Shown here in pieces: positions 49,440 to 58,769 of a stretch of 64,000 nucleotides of DNA (position 1 is its first letter; every line of letters begins with the position of its first letter). The translations under genes and the position numbers were made by a program. Under the pieces are notes generated by a model. That model saw nothing but the letters and a program-made list of their open reading frames with translations, was not told the DNA's origin and ran no database searches. The DNA is from Agrobacterium genomosp. 13 str. CFBP 6927 (GTDB taxonomy: Bacteria > Pseudomonadota > Alphaproteobacteria > Rhizobiales > Rhizobiaceae): the NCBI GenBank assembly GCA_900012615.1, contig LT009756.1:2611466-2675465 (forward strand), in the 5' to 3' direction.

Positions 49440-49808
49440 ATGTTACAGCGTCGAATCGCCACTCTGGTCATGCTGTCAACAGGCGTCGTTTTCACCGCCG
49501 TGCCTGCTGCAACGGCAGAGGATTTTAACGGACGCCACCATTATCAGCAACGGCAGTCGCAGGTCAGTTTCTCCACGGACGGCCTGCCGTCAACCCTTTC
49601 CGGCGGTACCTATGTGGGTGCGATATCGGCCTTGAGGGTTCGCGGAAACGGCAATTATTTCGCGATCGGCGGCGGTCTTTCAAAAAGGGTTACAGGTGCC
49701 ACGACAGGCATGCAGCTGGCACCCAAGGCAAAGATCATCAACGTCCGTGCCGCGACCACCGGCAACGCCTGCGCCTATGAGCACGGTGTCTGCGTTATCC
49801 GGCCCTAA
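49440..49808 (+). CDS. Small secreted protein of unknown function
   Basis: About 122 aa with a clear Sec signal peptide (MLQRRIATLVMLSTGVVFTA, cleavage near ATAEDF). The mature part of about 95 residues is Gly/Ser/Thr-rich and ends in a two-cysteine tail, NACAYEHGVCVIRP, likely disulfide-bonded in the periplasm. I recognise no characterised family. The ATG at 49440 is preferred because GGAGA lies at a normal distance; the ATG at 49431 is only one base past GGAG. It is divergent from sdhC and shares its upstream region. Confidence 0.72.
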   Translation: MLQRRIATLVMLSTGVVFTAVPAATAEDFNGRHHYQQRQSQVSFSTDGLPSTLSGGTYVGAISALRVRGNGNYFAIGGGLSKRVTGATTGMQLAPKAKIINVRAATTGNACAYEHGVCVIRP

Positions 49809-49820
49809 ATCAAAATGTAA

Positions 49821-50501
49821 TCAGACGAAGCGCCAGACGGTGGTCCTTTTGACTTCACTGTCCTCAAGAGCCCGCGTCACCGGCACCTCATAGGTCGCCT
49901 CGGCGAGAAGGCGCTGTTTGGGTAGATAGGCGCGCCCGGGATCGCCGATGAGCACGCTCACGCCCTTCTCCGTCAGCTCCAGAAACCATGGCACGAGAAG
50001 ATCGGCAAAAGCGCGGTCATAAAACACGTCGCCCGCCAGCAGAACATCTGCCTCAACCGGCTTCCCAACCAGGTTGAGCCCAGTAAAATCGACAGCCACG
50101 CCATTAAGCGCCGCATTCAGCCGAATGGCCGTCTCCGTCCAGGGATCGATATCAGCCGCCAGAACCGCACTGGCACCCGCTTTTGCCGCAGCGATGGCGA
50201 CCAGCCCGGAGCCACTGGCAAAGTCCAGCACGCGCTTGCCGCAAACACTTTCGGGATGATCGAGAACATAACGGGCAAGCCCCTGCCCACCCGCCCAGGC
50301 AAAGGCCCAGAAGGGCGGCGGCAGGCCAATTTCCTGCAACTCCTCCTCCGTCTTCAGCCACAGCTCATGGGCTTCGGTGGCAAGATGAAGACGCAGCTCC
50401 GGCACATGCGGCGGATGCATGATGGCAGCGTTGTCGAGGATGAAGCGCTCGGGGTCTGTCCTCACTGGAGGATCAGTCCGGTGACTTTGGCGGATTGGCA
50501 A
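49821..50501 (-). CDS. METTL20-type protein-lysine methyltransferase (ETF-beta / ribosomal L7/L12)
   Basis: A 226-aa class I SAM-dependent methyltransferase. The N-terminal FILDNAAIMHPPHVPELRLH is typical of the METTL20/ETFBKMT group. Motif I is VLDFASGSGLVAIAA, the ribose-binding acidic residue is in AADIDPW, and the post-motif II catalytic signature is AGDVFYD. The METTL20 homologue of Agrobacterium tumefaciens has been reported to methylate ETF-beta and ribosomal protein L7/L12; this gene fits it in sequence pattern, and that assignment is by recollection of family features. The conserved N-terminal segment argues for the upstream start, which overlaps the preceding EVE gene by 29 bp. Confidence 0.8.
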   Translation of the reverse strand: MPIRQSHRTDPPVRTDPERFILDNAAIMHPPHVPELRLHLATEAHELWLKTEEELQEIGLPPPFWAFAWAGGQGLARYVLDHPESVCGKRVLDFASGSGLVAIAAAKAGASAVLAADIDPWTETAIRLNAALNGVAVDFTGLNLVGKPVEADVLLAGDVFYDRAFADLLVPWFLELTEKGVSVLIGDPGRAYLPKQRLLAEATYEVPVTRALEDSEVKRTTVWRFV

Positions 50502-50916
50502 GGCCGCCCATACGGCAGACTTCGAGATATTCCTCTTCCGTCACCGGCTGCACGGAAAGCCGCATCGAGGTGACGAGAGACATTTTCTCCAGTTTCGGAT
50601 TAGCCTTCACATCCTTCAGCGAAACCGGCTGCGGCATGTCACAAACGGCGCGGATATCCACGCAATCCCATTTCAGATCGCCTTCGGCGGTCGAATCCGG
50701 ATGCGACAGCGCACAGACTTCGACGATGCCGACAACATCCAGCCCCTCATTGGAATGGTAGAAGAAACCCTTGTCGCCGATTTTCATGGCGCGCATGTTG
50801 TTGCGGGCCTGATAATTGCGCACGCCGGTCCATTCTTCGCCGGCCTCACCCTTGGCCTTCTGCATCTCCCAAGACCATTTGAACGGCTCGGACTTGTAAA
50901 GCCAGTAATTCGCCAT
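50473..50916 (-). CDS. EVE (PUA-like) domain protein
   Basis: A 147-aa single-domain protein. NYWLYKSEPFKWSWE at the N-terminus, EEWTGVRNYQARNNMRAM, and IGDKGFFYHSNEGLDVVGIV are the hallmark EVE/thymocyte-protein segments, with an aromatic cage. EVE domains bind modified bases in DNA or RNA; the stand-alone bacterial members have no settled role. It lies 6 bp after the YciI gene and overlaps the lysine methyltransferase gene, forming a three-gene unit. Confidence 0.92.
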   Translation of the reverse strand: MANYWLYKSEPFKWSWEMQKAKGEAGEEWTGVRNYQARNNMRAMKIGDKGFFYHSNEGLDVVGIVEVCALSHPDSTAEGDLKWDCVDIRAVCDMPQPVSLKDVKANPKLEKMSLVTSMRLSVQPVTEEEYLEVCRMGGLANPPKSPD

Positions 50917-50922
50917 GACCCG

Positions 50923-51216
50923 TCACGCTCCCGGATTGTTGAAGACCCAATTATAGGGCTTCACATCCACGCTTTCGAACAGGCCGGCCTTGGCATAGGG
51001 GTCGGCATCGGCAAGAGCCTTCGCGGCCTCGATATCGGCAGCTTCCACGATGACGAGGCTGCCATTCGGCTTGCCTTCGGCGTCAAGAAACGGGCCGGCG
51101 ATCTTCAGCGTGCCTTCGGCATTCAGCCTGTTCAGATGCTCCAGATGCGCCGGGCGCGTTTCCATACGCACGTTCAGATGGCCGGGCTTGTCCTTGCAGA
51201 TAAACGCAAACAGCAT
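50923..51216 (-). CDS. YciI-like protein
   Basis: A 97-aa ferredoxin-like dimeric alpha/beta barrel protein. MLFAFICKDKPGHLNVRMET, then RPAHLEHLNRLN and the acidic IVEAADIEAAKALADADPYA, match the YciI/muconolactone-isomerase-like family, with the conserved His and Asp. Its reaction is unknown. It sits at the head of the YciI-EVE-methyltransferase unit, 63 bp after the gpsA stop. Confidence 0.9.
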   Translation of the reverse strand: MLFAFICKDKPGHLNVRMETRPAHLEHLNRLNAEGTLKIAGPFLDAEGKPNGSLVIVEAADIEAAKALADADPYAKAGLFESVDVKPYNWVFNNPGA

Positions 51217-51279
51217 TCTCGTCTCCTCGTTAAAACATGTCCTCCAAAAGCGTCGGCGATTTGGAGCGAAGGCCCCACC

Positions 51280-52263
51280 TCATTCGGTGGTGATGGGCCG
51301 TGTCATCAATTGTTGCATGGCGCTCGCCACATCCAGATTGCCGTCGATAATGGCGGCCACCGCCTCGGTCACCGGCATGTCGACAGCATGATTTTCACCG
51401 AGCCGGGCGGCAACGGCTGCCGCAAAAGCGCCCTCCACCAGCCCGCCGGACATATCCTTGCCCTCACCCCGGCCGAGCGCGATGCCGAAACGCAGGTTTC
51501 GCGACTGATGGCTGGTGGCGGTCAGGACCAGATCACCAAGGCCTGAAAGACCGCGCACCGTATCCGCCTTGCCGCCCATGGCGACGACCAGACGCGACAT
51601 TTCGGCCAGCCCGCGCGAAATCAGCGCCGCCCGGGCGGAATCACCCAGCCCCGCGCCTTCGACAATCCCGGCGGCGATGGCGAGCACGTTCTTCAACGCG
51701 CCGCCAAGCTGCACGCCGATGCGGTCGGTCGAAGCATAGAGCCTGAAGGTTCTGCCGGAAATCGTTGTCGCCAGCCGCTCGGCAATCCCCGCATCTTCCG
51801 CCGCAATCGCCATGGCCGTCGGCAATCCGCGCGCAATATCGGCAGCGAACCCCGGACCGGAGAGAACGGCAATCGGATGATGCGGCAGTTCTGCTTCCAG
51901 AAGTTCCGTCAGCAGGCGCCCCGAGCTGCGGTCGATGCCCTTGGCGCAGGTGACGATGATGCAATCATCAGCCAGATAGGGGCCATAATGACGCGCCGCA
52001 TCCGCATGGGCCTGCGAGGGCATGGCGAACAACACGATGCCGGCACCGGCCAGCACCTCCGGCTCGACGGAAAATTCAAGCGCATAGGGCAGGTCGACAC
52101 CCGGAAGAACGGCCTCGTGGATGCGATCCACCTTGAGATCGGCCATCAGGGACGCATCGCGGCCGAGCAGGGTCACGTCATGGCGGTTTTCCAGCGCGAT
52201 GACGACGGCGAGCGCGGTTCCGAAGGCGCCAGCCCCGATAACGACGATTTTCTCCCGCTGCAT
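51280..52263 (-). CDS. gpsA: Glycerol-3-phosphate dehydrogenase [NAD(P)+]
   Basis: A 327-aa enzyme reducing dihydroxyacetone phosphate to sn-glycerol-3-phosphate for phospholipid synthesis. The NAD(P) motif is [28 protein letters not shown] and [19 protein letters not shown] are typical; the catalytic Lys is in [19 protein letters not shown]; and [18 protein letters not shown] binds substrate. Its start overlaps the tsaD stop by one base (TGATG), implying coupling. Confidence 0.96.
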   Translation of the reverse strand: MQREKIVVIGAGAFGTALAVVIALENRHDVTLLGRDASLMADLKVDRIHEAVLPGVDLPYALEFSVEPEVLAGAGIVLFAMPSQAHADAARHYGPYLADDCIIVTCAKGIDRSSGRLLTELLEAELPHHPIAVLSGPGFAADIARGLPTAMAIAAEDAGIAERLATTISGRTFRLYASTDRIGVQLGGALKNVLAIAAGIVEGAGLGDSARAALISRGLAEMSRLVVAMGGKADTVRGLSGLGDLVLTATSHQSRNLRFGIALGRGEGKDMSGGLVEGAFAAAVAARLGENHAVDMPVTEAVAAIIDGNLDVASAMQQLMTRPITTE

Positions 52264-53360
52264 CAGGCCTTGGCTCCCCTTTTGCCGAAACCGATCAATG
52301 TCTCCGCGCTGCCATCAAGAGGCCAGCGTGAGCGCGGCGGAATTTCCAGCGGGTCGGCTTGCCTGCCATCTGCCATCCGCTCCAGCCCGGCCCAGGCAAT
52401 CATCGCAGCATTGTCGGTGCAGAGCCGGTGCGGCGGCGCAACAAAGCGGAAGCCGTGCGTGTCGCAAAGCGCCTGCAGCGTCTGGCGGATTTCCTGATTG
52501 GCAGCAACGCCGCCAGCCACGACCAGCGCAGGCCTGGTTTCCAGATGCGGAAACTCCTGGCTGAAACGGGCAAGGCCGCGGCCGATGCGATCCTTGAGGG
52601 TGCGTGATACCGCCTTCTGGAAGGAGGCGCAGATATCGGCAATATCCTGATCCGAAAGCGGCGCGATGGCGGTCGCGGCCTGCCGCACCGCCGTCTTCAG
52701 GCCGGAGAAGGAAAAATCGAGCCTTGCCTCACCCACCATCGGGCGCGGCAGCGCAAATCGGTCCGGATTGCCTTTCGCTGCTGCCTTTTCAACCGCAGGC
52801 CCACCGGGATAGGGCAGCCCCAGAAGCTTCGCAGTCTTGTCGAAGGCTTCCCCCAGCGCGTCATCGATGGTGGTGCCCCAGCGCTCATAGTCACCCACGC
52901 CGCGCACCAGCACGAGCTGCGTGTGGCCGCCGGAAACCAGCAGCATCAGATAGGGGAAAGAAAGGCCGTCGGTCAGGCGCGCCGTCAGCGCATGGCCTTC
53001 CAGATGGTTGATGGCGTAAAGAGGTTTGCCCGCCGCCTTCGCAATGGCCTTGCCCGTCATCAGACCCACGAGGAGGCCGCCGATGAGACCAGGGCCGGAT
53101 GTGGCCGCTATGGCGTCGACATCGGCAAGGGTGACACCCGCCTGCTCAAGTGCTTCTTCCACCAGCGTATCCAGCGCTTCGACATGGGCGCGCGCAGCAA
53201 TTTCCGGCACCACGCCGCCATAGGCGCTGTGTTCCTCAAGCTGCGACAAAACGACGTCGGAGACGATCTCGCCACGCCCGTCCGCATGCCGAACCACAAT
53301 GGATGCAGCGGTTTCGTCACAGCTTGTCTCTATGCCGAGGATACGAAGAAAGGGGGTCAT
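52263..53360 (-). CDS. tsaD: tRNA N6-threonylcarbamoyladenosine transferase
   Basis: TsaD/Kae1 of about 365 aa transfers threonylcarbamoyl to A37 of ANN-decoding tRNAs, together with TsaB and Tsa[15 protein letters not shown] is the N-terminal ATPase motif, [13 protein letters not shown] carries the two metal-binding His residues, [13 protein letters not shown] and [20 protein letters not shown] are typical, and [17 protein letters not shown] is the C-terminal motif with the metal Asp. I chose the ATG at 53358-53360; a TTG one codon upstream is also open. It is divergent from hemC, the usual alphaproteobacterial arrangement. Confidence 0.97.
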   Translation of the reverse strand: MTPFLRILGIETSCDETAASIVVRHADGRGEIVSDVVLSQLEEHSAYGGVVPEIAARAHVEALDTLVEEALEQAGVTLADVDAIAATSGPGLIGGLLVGLMTGKAIAKAAGKPLYAINHLEGHALTARLTDGLSFPYLMLLVSGGHTQLVLVRGVGDYERWGTTIDDALGEAFDKTAKLLGLPYPGGPAVEKAAAKGNPDRFALPRPMVGEARLDFSFSGLKTAVRQAATAIAPLSDQDIADICASFQKAVSRTLKDRIGRGLARFSQEFPHLETRPALVVAGGVAANQEIRQTLQALCDTHGFRFVAPPHRLCTDNAAMIAWAGLERMADGRQADPLEIPPRSRWPLDGSAETLIGFGKRGAKA

Positions 53361-53433
53361 CAAATCTGTTCGTTCATTGCGATCATGCGCTGAGTTGGTC
53401 TAAGACAACTCCGGTAACAATGGATAGACGCGG

Positions 53434-54363
53434 ATGCAAACAAAACCTTTCCGAATCGGCACGCGCGGCAGCCCTCTGGCGCTTGCACAGGCTTACGAGA
53501 CCCGTAACCGGCTGATGTCGGCGCATGGTCTGCCGGAAGATATGTTCGAAGTCGTCGTGCTGTCCACCAAGGGGGACCGGATTACCGACCGGGCTTTGTC
53601 AGAGATCGGCGGCAAGGGGCTGTTCACAGAAGAACTGGAGAGCCAGCTTCTGTCCGGCGAACTCGATATTGCCGTGCATTCCTCCAAGGACATGCCAACC
53701 GTTCTGCCTCAAGGTCTGCATCTCTCTGCCTTCCTACCGCGCGAAGACATGCGCGATGCCTTTATCGGCCGCACCGCACCGAAACTTCTGGAACTGCCGC
53801 AGGGTGCCGTGGTCGGCTCGGCATCCCTGCGCCGCCAGGCGCTGATCCGCCGCCTGCGGCCGGATCTGAGCGTCATCATCTTTCGCGGCCAGGTGGAAAC
53901 CCGCCTGCGCAAACTGGAAGAAGGCCAGGCGGATGCCACGCTTCTCGCCTTTGCCGGCTTGAAGAGGCTGGGCATGGACAATGTCCCGACGGAAATCCTC
54001 GACCCGAAGGATTTTCCGCCAGCCCCCGCGCAGGGCGCGATCTGCGTCGAGAGCCGCGTCGGTGACACGCGCATGGACGAGTTGCTGTCATCCATCAACG
54101 ACATGCCCACCTATGATGCGGTCACCTGCGAGCGCGCCTTTCTGGCAGCCCTCGATGGTTCCTGTCGCACCCCGATTGCAGGCTATGCCACCTGCGACAG
54201 TGAGGAGCTGCATTTTTCCGGCCTGATCCTGACCCCGGACGGACAGACGAGCCACAGCGTCGAGATTTCCGGAGCTCGCAAGGATGCCGAAGCTTTGGGT
54301 CGCAAGGCCGGCGAGGACGTGCGCGCCCGGGCCGGCAGCAACTTCTTCGATGGCTGGAGCTGA
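53434..54363 (+). CDS. hemC: Hydroxymethylbilane synthase (porphobilinogen deaminase)
   Basis: A 309-aa enzyme polymerising four porphobilinogens to hydroxymethylbilane. It has the N-terminal [16 protein letters not shown], the catalytic Asp in [27 protein letters not shown], the Arg-rich [12 protein letters not shown], and the dipyrromethane-binding Cys in [14 protein letters not shown]. It starts the hemC-hemD-mitofilin-hemY cluster, 73 bp from the divergent tsaD. Confidence 0.97.
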   Translation: MQTKPFRIGTRGSPLALAQAYETRNRLMSAHGLPEDMFEVVVLSTKGDRITDRALSEIGGKGLFTEELESQLLSGELDIAVHSSKDMPTVLPQGLHLSAFLPREDMRDAFIGRTAPKLLELPQGAVVGSASLRRQALIRRLRPDLSVIIFRGQVETRLRKLEEGQADATLLAFAGLKRLGMDNVPTEILDPKDFPPAPAQGAICVESRVGDTRMDELLSSINDMPTYDAVTCERAFLAALDGSCRTPIAGYATCDSEELHFSGLILTPDGQTSHSVEISGARKDAEALGRKAGEDVRARAGSNFFDGWS

Positions 54364-54367
54364 GCCG

Positions 54368-55108
54368 ATGCGGATCGTCGTCACCCGGCCGCATCGTTCG
54401 GGCGAAAAGACGGCCGCAAAGCTTGAAGCCCTCGGCCACGAGCCGGTGCTTCTCCCGCTGTTTCATCCTGTCCACCACGGCCAGCGCGCCATCCCGGCAT
54501 TGTCGGACCCGCTATCGGCCATTGCGGCCACCAGCGCCGAGGCCCTGCGATCGCTGGAGACCCTGCGCGACCGACTTGCACCCCATTGGTCAAAACCGCT
54601 CTTCGCCGTCGGCGAGGCGACGGCGGAGGCGGCAGGAAAAATCGGCTTCACGAATATCTTCACCGCCTTGGGCGATGCGGTGGGTCTCGCCGGGCTCGTC
54701 GCGGAGCATCGCTCCCTTTTGAAGAACGAGGGCCCCCTGCTTTATCTCGCCGGTACGCCACGAGGCACCGTGTTCGAGGACGGCCTTGCTGCTGCCGGGA
54801 TTCCATTCCGGGCAGTCGACTGTTACGAAATGCAGCTGTCAGATCTTTCGGACGATATGCTTGAAACGGCGCTTCTGAAGAGAGCTGCCGATGCGGTGCT
54901 GCTCTATTCATCGGAAGCGGCAAAGGCATTTTTCCGTCACGCGTCGGCGGAAAAATATGTGGCGGCGCTGGGCTCTACACAATTCGTCTGCATCAGCCGC
55001 AATGTGCTTTCGCTGGTTCCGGAAATCTTTCGCGAGAATGCAGCGGCGGCGGAAAGCGCGAACGAGGCAGCGATGTTTGAACTTCTTCATCGCAAGTCGG
55101 GAACCTAA
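54368..55108 (+). CDS. hemD: Uroporphyrinogen-III synthase
   Basis: A 246-aa HemD that cyclises hydroxymethylbilane with D-ring inversion. The family is poorly conserved; MRIVVTRPHRSGEKTAAKLE at the N-terminus, AATSAEALRSLE, LFAVGEATAEAAGKIGF and AVLLYSSEAAKAFF are the recognisable pieces. The ATG at 54368 follows the hemC stop by 4 bp and is preceded by GGAGC. The frame extends upstream into hemC without homology. Confidence 0.92.
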   Translation: MRIVVTRPHRSGEKTAAKLEALGHEPVLLPLFHPVHHGQRAIPALSDPLSAIAATSAEALRSLETLRDRLAPHWSKPLFAVGEATAEAAGKIGFTNIFTALGDAVGLAGLVAEHRSLLKNEGPLLYLAGTPRGTVFEDGLAAAGIPFRAVDCYEMQLSDLSDDMLETALLKRAADAVLLYSSEAAKAFFRHASAEKYVAALGSTQFVCISRNVLSLVPEIFRENAAAAESANEAAMFELLHRKSGT

Positions 55109-55181
55109 TTCGGGCTCGCCCCTTTCCTTTGCCGCCGTCACTGACTAGGTTTAGACTATTGCAGGCAGAAATGAGGTTGTC

Positions 55182-56642
55182 ATGGTATCGGGAAAGCCGC
55201 CACGCCACTCCAAGTCCAAAGCCGAACCGGTCACCATCGACCTGGACGCAAAAGACGTGAAAGCAATTTCCGCCGACGTGGACGCTGCCAAGACTGACGA
55301 CCGGACGAGCGAGAAGGCCACAGCCGGAGAACCCGGCGTTTCTGAACAAAAGCCTGCGGCAACCGCAGCGACGAACCCTGCCCCGGTTTGGGACCAGCCA
55401 CACAAGACCCCGATCGAGCCCGAACCGAACGTCCACAAGGCAGAGCCCGCAGCCGAACGGCCACAGGGGGAGAAGCCCGCGGACAAGCAGACAGAAGCCG
55501 TTTCGACGACCCCTGTTCCGCCTAAAACCGATGCGAAGCCCACGACAGGTACCATCGGGGCAAGCGCCTCTTCCTCCGCCGCAACCGGCGCAAAGCCTGC
55601 GACTTCTGCTTCCACATCATCGGCCTCTCCCGCATCCGGAAGCGCGACTGCCAGCGCAAGACCCTCGACCAGCACCCCATCGTCGGGACCGGTCAAGCCC
55701 TCCACGCCGCAGCAACCCGAAAGCAAACAGGCCGCAACCTCAGGCCTCATCGCGGCCGGTATCGTTGGCGGCCTCGTGGCGCTCGCCGCTGCCGGCAGCA
55801 TGCAATATGCCGGCATCCTGCCGTCCTTTAGTGCCGGCAGAACCGGAGGCGATGAGATCGCGGCACTGAAAACCGATCTCGGTAGTCTGCGTCAGCAACT
55901 CGCCAACGTTCCGACCAACACCGCAGACACCTCGGCGCTGGAACAACGCATCGCCACCCTCGAGAACGCAAAGGGCGAGGCGCCGCAGGTAGATGCACTT
56001 TCGGAAAAAATAGCAGCGCTGGAATCCACGCTCCAGTCGGAGCGATCCGCGCAGGCTTCAGCGACGGCGGATTTGACGCGTCGACTGACCGATGCGGAAG
56101 CGAAGATCAACGAACCGCGTGACGATATCGAAGTCGCCCGCGCCATCGCATCGGCCGCTCTGAAGGCCGCGATCGATCGGGGCGGACCGTTCTTGACCGA
56201 ACTCGATACGCTCTCCAAGGTGATCCCTGACGATCCCGCCATCGCATCGCTGCAATCCTTTGCCGCAACCGGTGTGCCATCGCGTTCGGAATTGATGCAG
56301 AAGTTTCCGGACGTTGCCAATTCCATGCTGTCCGCCATCAATCAGCCCGATCCCAACCAAGGCATCGTTGAGCGCCTGACGGAAAGCGCCTTTTCGCTGG
56401 TGAAGGTGCGCCCGGTTGGAAATATCGAAGGCGAGACACCCGACGCCATGATCGCGCGGATGGAGAACAAGCTGCGCAATGGCGATCTTCAGGGAGCGGC
56501 GCTCGAATGGAATGGACTTCCCGAGGCCGCCAGGACGGCATCCGCCGATTATAAAAAATCTCTGGATGCACGGATCGAGGTTGAAAACCTGGTGGGTGGC
56601 ACCTTGACCCGCGCCATCACCAGCACCGGTAAGCAGGGGTGA
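55182..56642 (+). CDS. Mitofilin/Mic60-like inner-membrane protein (COG4223)
   Basis: A 486-aa protein with a long Pro/Ala/Lys-rich cytoplasmic N-terminus (about 1-186), one membrane helix (about 188-209, GLIAAGIVGGLVALAAAGSM), a coiled coil (about 225-320, LKTDLGSLRQQL through to DAEAKINEPRDDI) and a C-terminal helical mitofilin-like domain (SAALKAAIDRGGPFLTELDT onward). This architecture and the location between hemD and hemY match the alphaproteobacterial homologue of mitochondrial Mic60, which shapes intracytoplasmic membranes in some species. A link to heme genes is positional. Codon use and repeats in the N-terminus are low-complexity, so the ATG at 55182 is taken as the start. Confidence 0.85.
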   Translation: MVSGKPPRHSKSKAEPVTIDLDAKDVKAISADVDAAKTDDRTSEKATAGEPGVSEQKPAATAATNPAPVWDQPHKTPIEPEPNVHKAEPAAERPQGEKPADKQTEAVSTTPVPPKTDAKPTTGTIGASASSSAATGAKPATSASTSSASPASGSATASARPSTSTPSSGPVKPSTPQQPESKQAATSGLIAAGIVGGLVALAAAGSMQYAGILPSFSAGRTGGDEIAALKTDLGSLRQQLANVPTNTADTSALEQRIATLENAKGEAPQVDALSEKIAALESTLQSERSAQASATADLTRRLTDAEAKINEPRDDIEVARAIASAALKAAIDRGGPFLTELDTLSKVIPDDPAIASLQSFAATGVPSRSELMQKFPDVANSMLSAINQPDPNQGIVERLTESAFSLVKVRPVGNIEGETPDAMIARMENKLRNGDLQGAALEWNGLPEAARTASADYKKSLDARIEVENLVGGTLTRAITSTGKQG

Positions 56643-56646
56643 GGGC

Positions 56647-58266
56647 ATGACCAGAATTCTGACTTTCGCCCTTATCGTTCTGGCGCTCGGCTTCGGTTTC
56701 TCGTGGCTGGCGGATAGGCCCGGCGTGCTTTCCATCGTCTGGCAGGGCCAGCTGATCGAAATGAGCCTGATGGTCGCCGCCTCGATCATCGCGGCGCTGG
56801 TTGCCGCCGTCATGCTGGTCTGGTGGATCGTCAACGCCATATGGACGTCGCCAAACGCCGCCCGGCGTTATTTTCGCGCCCGCAAGCGCGACCGTGGTTA
56901 TCAGGCGCTCTCCACCGGCCTCATCGCCGCCGGCGCCGGCAATGCCATCCTCGCCCGCAAGATGACGGCCCGCACTCAAGGGTTGCTCAGCGCCGACCAG
57001 GAGCCGCTTATCCACCTGCTCGATGCACAGGCTGACCTCATTGAAAGCAAATATGACGAGGCGCGGCGCAAATTCGAAGCGATGGCCCGCGATCCCGAGA
57101 CCCGGGAGCTTGGTCTTCGCGGCCTCTATATCGAGGCCCGCCGTCAGGGAGCCTATGAGGCCGCCCAGCAATATGCCGAGGACGCGGCGGAAAAGGCCCC
57201 TTACCTGCCATGGGCAGCGCAGGCGACGCTGGAAAACCGCTGCCGCAATGGACAATGGGACGACGCGATCCGCCTCCTCGACCAGCAGAAGGCGGCAGGC
57301 GTCATCGAACGCGGTGAGGCGGAACGCCTGAAAGCCGTGCTTCTCACTGCGAAGGCCGGTGAAAAACTGGAAAGCGATCCGGTGGGCGCGCGCGAGGACG
57401 CCAAACACGCCCTCAAGCTCGCGAAAAGCCTTGTGCCGGCAGCATTGATCGCCGCAAAATCCTATCTGCGCGAAGACAATCTGCGCAAGGCCGCAACGGT
57501 TCTGGAGCCGGTCTGGAAGACAGATCCGCATCCACAGATCGCAGAGCTTTACGTGCGGGCGCGCAGCGGCGATACGGCTATCGACCGTCTGAAACGCGCC
57601 GAACGGCTGGAAAGCCTGAAGCCCAACAACATCGAATCCCTCTTCGCCGTGGCGCAGGCCGCACTCGACGCCAAGGAATTTGCCAAGGCGCGAGCCAAGG
57701 CAGAGGCCGCCGCCCGCATCGAGCCACGCGAAAGCATCTTCCTGCTGATGGCCGATATCGAGGAGGCTGAAACCGGCGATCAGGGCCGGGTGCGCTACTG
57801 GATGGCGCAGGCCTTGCGCGCGCCGCGTGATCCGGCCTGGGTGGCCGATGGCATCGCCTCGGAAAAATGGCTGCCCGTTTCGCCCGTTACCGGCCGTCTC
57901 GACGCCTTCGAATGGAAAGCGCCTTTCGGCCAGCTCGAAGGCCCCGTCGAAGATCTGACCATCGAAAATGCGATTGCCGCAGCACCGGCCCGCGCCGAAC
58001 CCGCTCCCGCAACCATCATTGTCGACAAGGCCGCCGAGCCTGTTCTCGAGCCGAAACCCGCTCCACCGGTTGCGCCGATCGAGGTCAAGCCGGTCGTATC
58101 GGGTCCCAAGGAAAAAGAACCGGCGACAATTGAAGCACCGGAGGAAGCGGACATGGCCGACGCGAAGGCCGAAGCGGTACCCTTTTTCGGCGGCGCGCCG
58201 GATGATCCGGGCGTCAAGAAACCCGGCGCGGAAGCCGAACCCAAGACCCGGCTCAAACTCTTCTGA
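56647..58266 (+). CDS. hemY: HemY heme-biosynthesis-associated TPR membrane protein
   Basis: A 539-aa protein with two N-terminal membrane helices (ILTFALIVLALGFGFSWLA; SLMVAASIIAALVAAVMLVW) and a TPR-rich C-terminal region (QAPLIHLLDAQADLIE-like helices through to DIEEAETGDQ), ending in a Pro/Ala/Glu-rich tail. It belongs to the HemY_N family linked to protoheme IX synthesis (COG3898), not the protoporphyrinogen oxidase also called HemY. Its exact role is unclear. It begins 4 bp after the mitofilin-like gene. The C-terminal tail is typical of rhizobial members. Confidence 0.9.
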   Translation: MTRILTFALIVLALGFGFSWLADRPGVLSIVWQGQLIEMSLMVAASIIAALVAAVMLVWWIVNAIWTSPNAARRYFRARKRDRGYQALSTGLIAAGAGNAILARKMTARTQGLLSADQEPLIHLLDAQADLIESKYDEARRKFEAMARDPETRELGLRGLYIEARRQGAYEAAQQYAEDAAEKAPYLPWAAQATLENRCRNGQWDDAIRLLDQQKAAGVIERGEAERLKAVLLTAKAGEKLESDPVGAREDAKHALKLAKSLVPAALIAAKSYLREDNLRKAATVLEPVWKTDPHPQIAELYVRARSGDTAIDRLKRAERLESLKPNNIESLFAVAQAALDAKEFAKARAKAEAAARIEPRESIFLLMADIEEAETGDQGRVRYWMAQALRAPRDPAWVADGIASEKWLPVSPVTGRLDAFEWKAPFGQLEGPVEDLTIENAIAAAPARAEPAPATIIVDKAAEPVLEPKPAPPVAPIEVKPVVSGPKEKEPATIEAPEEADMADAKAEAVPFFGGAPDDPGVKKPGAEAEPKTRLKLF

Positions 58267-58280
58267 CGAACAGGCTATCG

Positions 58281-58769
58281 ATGTTCAACCAAATACAGTC
58301 GTTTATTCAGAACCTCGTCGGCCAGCACACGGATGAATTCGGCCCTGATGATCTGAGGGTAGCAGTTGCCGCCCTCTGTTTTCAGGTGATGGAAGCCGAC
58401 GGCACAGTCTCGAAAAGCGAACGCGACCGTCTTCGCGAAATCCTTCAGGATTATTATCATCTCGACGCCGGCAAGCTGGACGCGCTTCTCACCGCAGGCC
58501 AGGAGGCCGGCAAGGAAGCCGTCGATTATTATCGTTTCACCACCGATATCCGCCGCCATCTCGATGAAGATCAGCGCGTGGAGCTTATTGGCATACTCTG
58601 GGATATTGTTTACGCTGACGGCCAACGAAGCGAAATGGAAGACCATGTGATCTGGCGTGTCGCCGATCTGCTTGGCGTTTCAGTTCGCGACAGGGTTCTG
58701 CAACGTCAGCAGGCCGCCACGAGGTCCGGGCCCGCTGAAGAAAGCGAAAACAAAGACGATGCTGTTTGA
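58281..58769 (+). CDS. TerB-like (tellurite resistance TerB / DjlA N-domain) protein
   Basis: A 162-aa helical protein. The TerB-like fold shows acidic helix pairs FQVMEADGTVSKSERDRLRE and LWDIVYADGQRSEMEDHVIW, each with the ADG-x-x-S/x-E turn. TerB-like proteins bind metal or act in stress-related complexes; this family in alphaproteobacteria has no settled function. It follows hemY by 14 bp, and its stop lies within the next gene's start (11-bp overlap). Confidence 0.85.
   Translation: MFNQIQSFIQNLVGQHTDEFGPDDLRVAVAALCFQVMEADGTVSKSERDRLREILQDYYHLDAGKLDALLTAGQEAGKEAVDYYRFTTDIRRHLDEDQRVELIGILWDIVYADGQRSEMEDHVIWRVADLLGVSVRDRVLQRQQAATRSGPAEESENKDDAV

Noticed and set aside
55182-55730. Foreign or mis-called N-terminal half of the mitofilin-like gene
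   Set aside because: The Pro/Ala/Ser low-complexity stretch is normal for this family's cytoplasmic region and stays in frame with the membrane helix.
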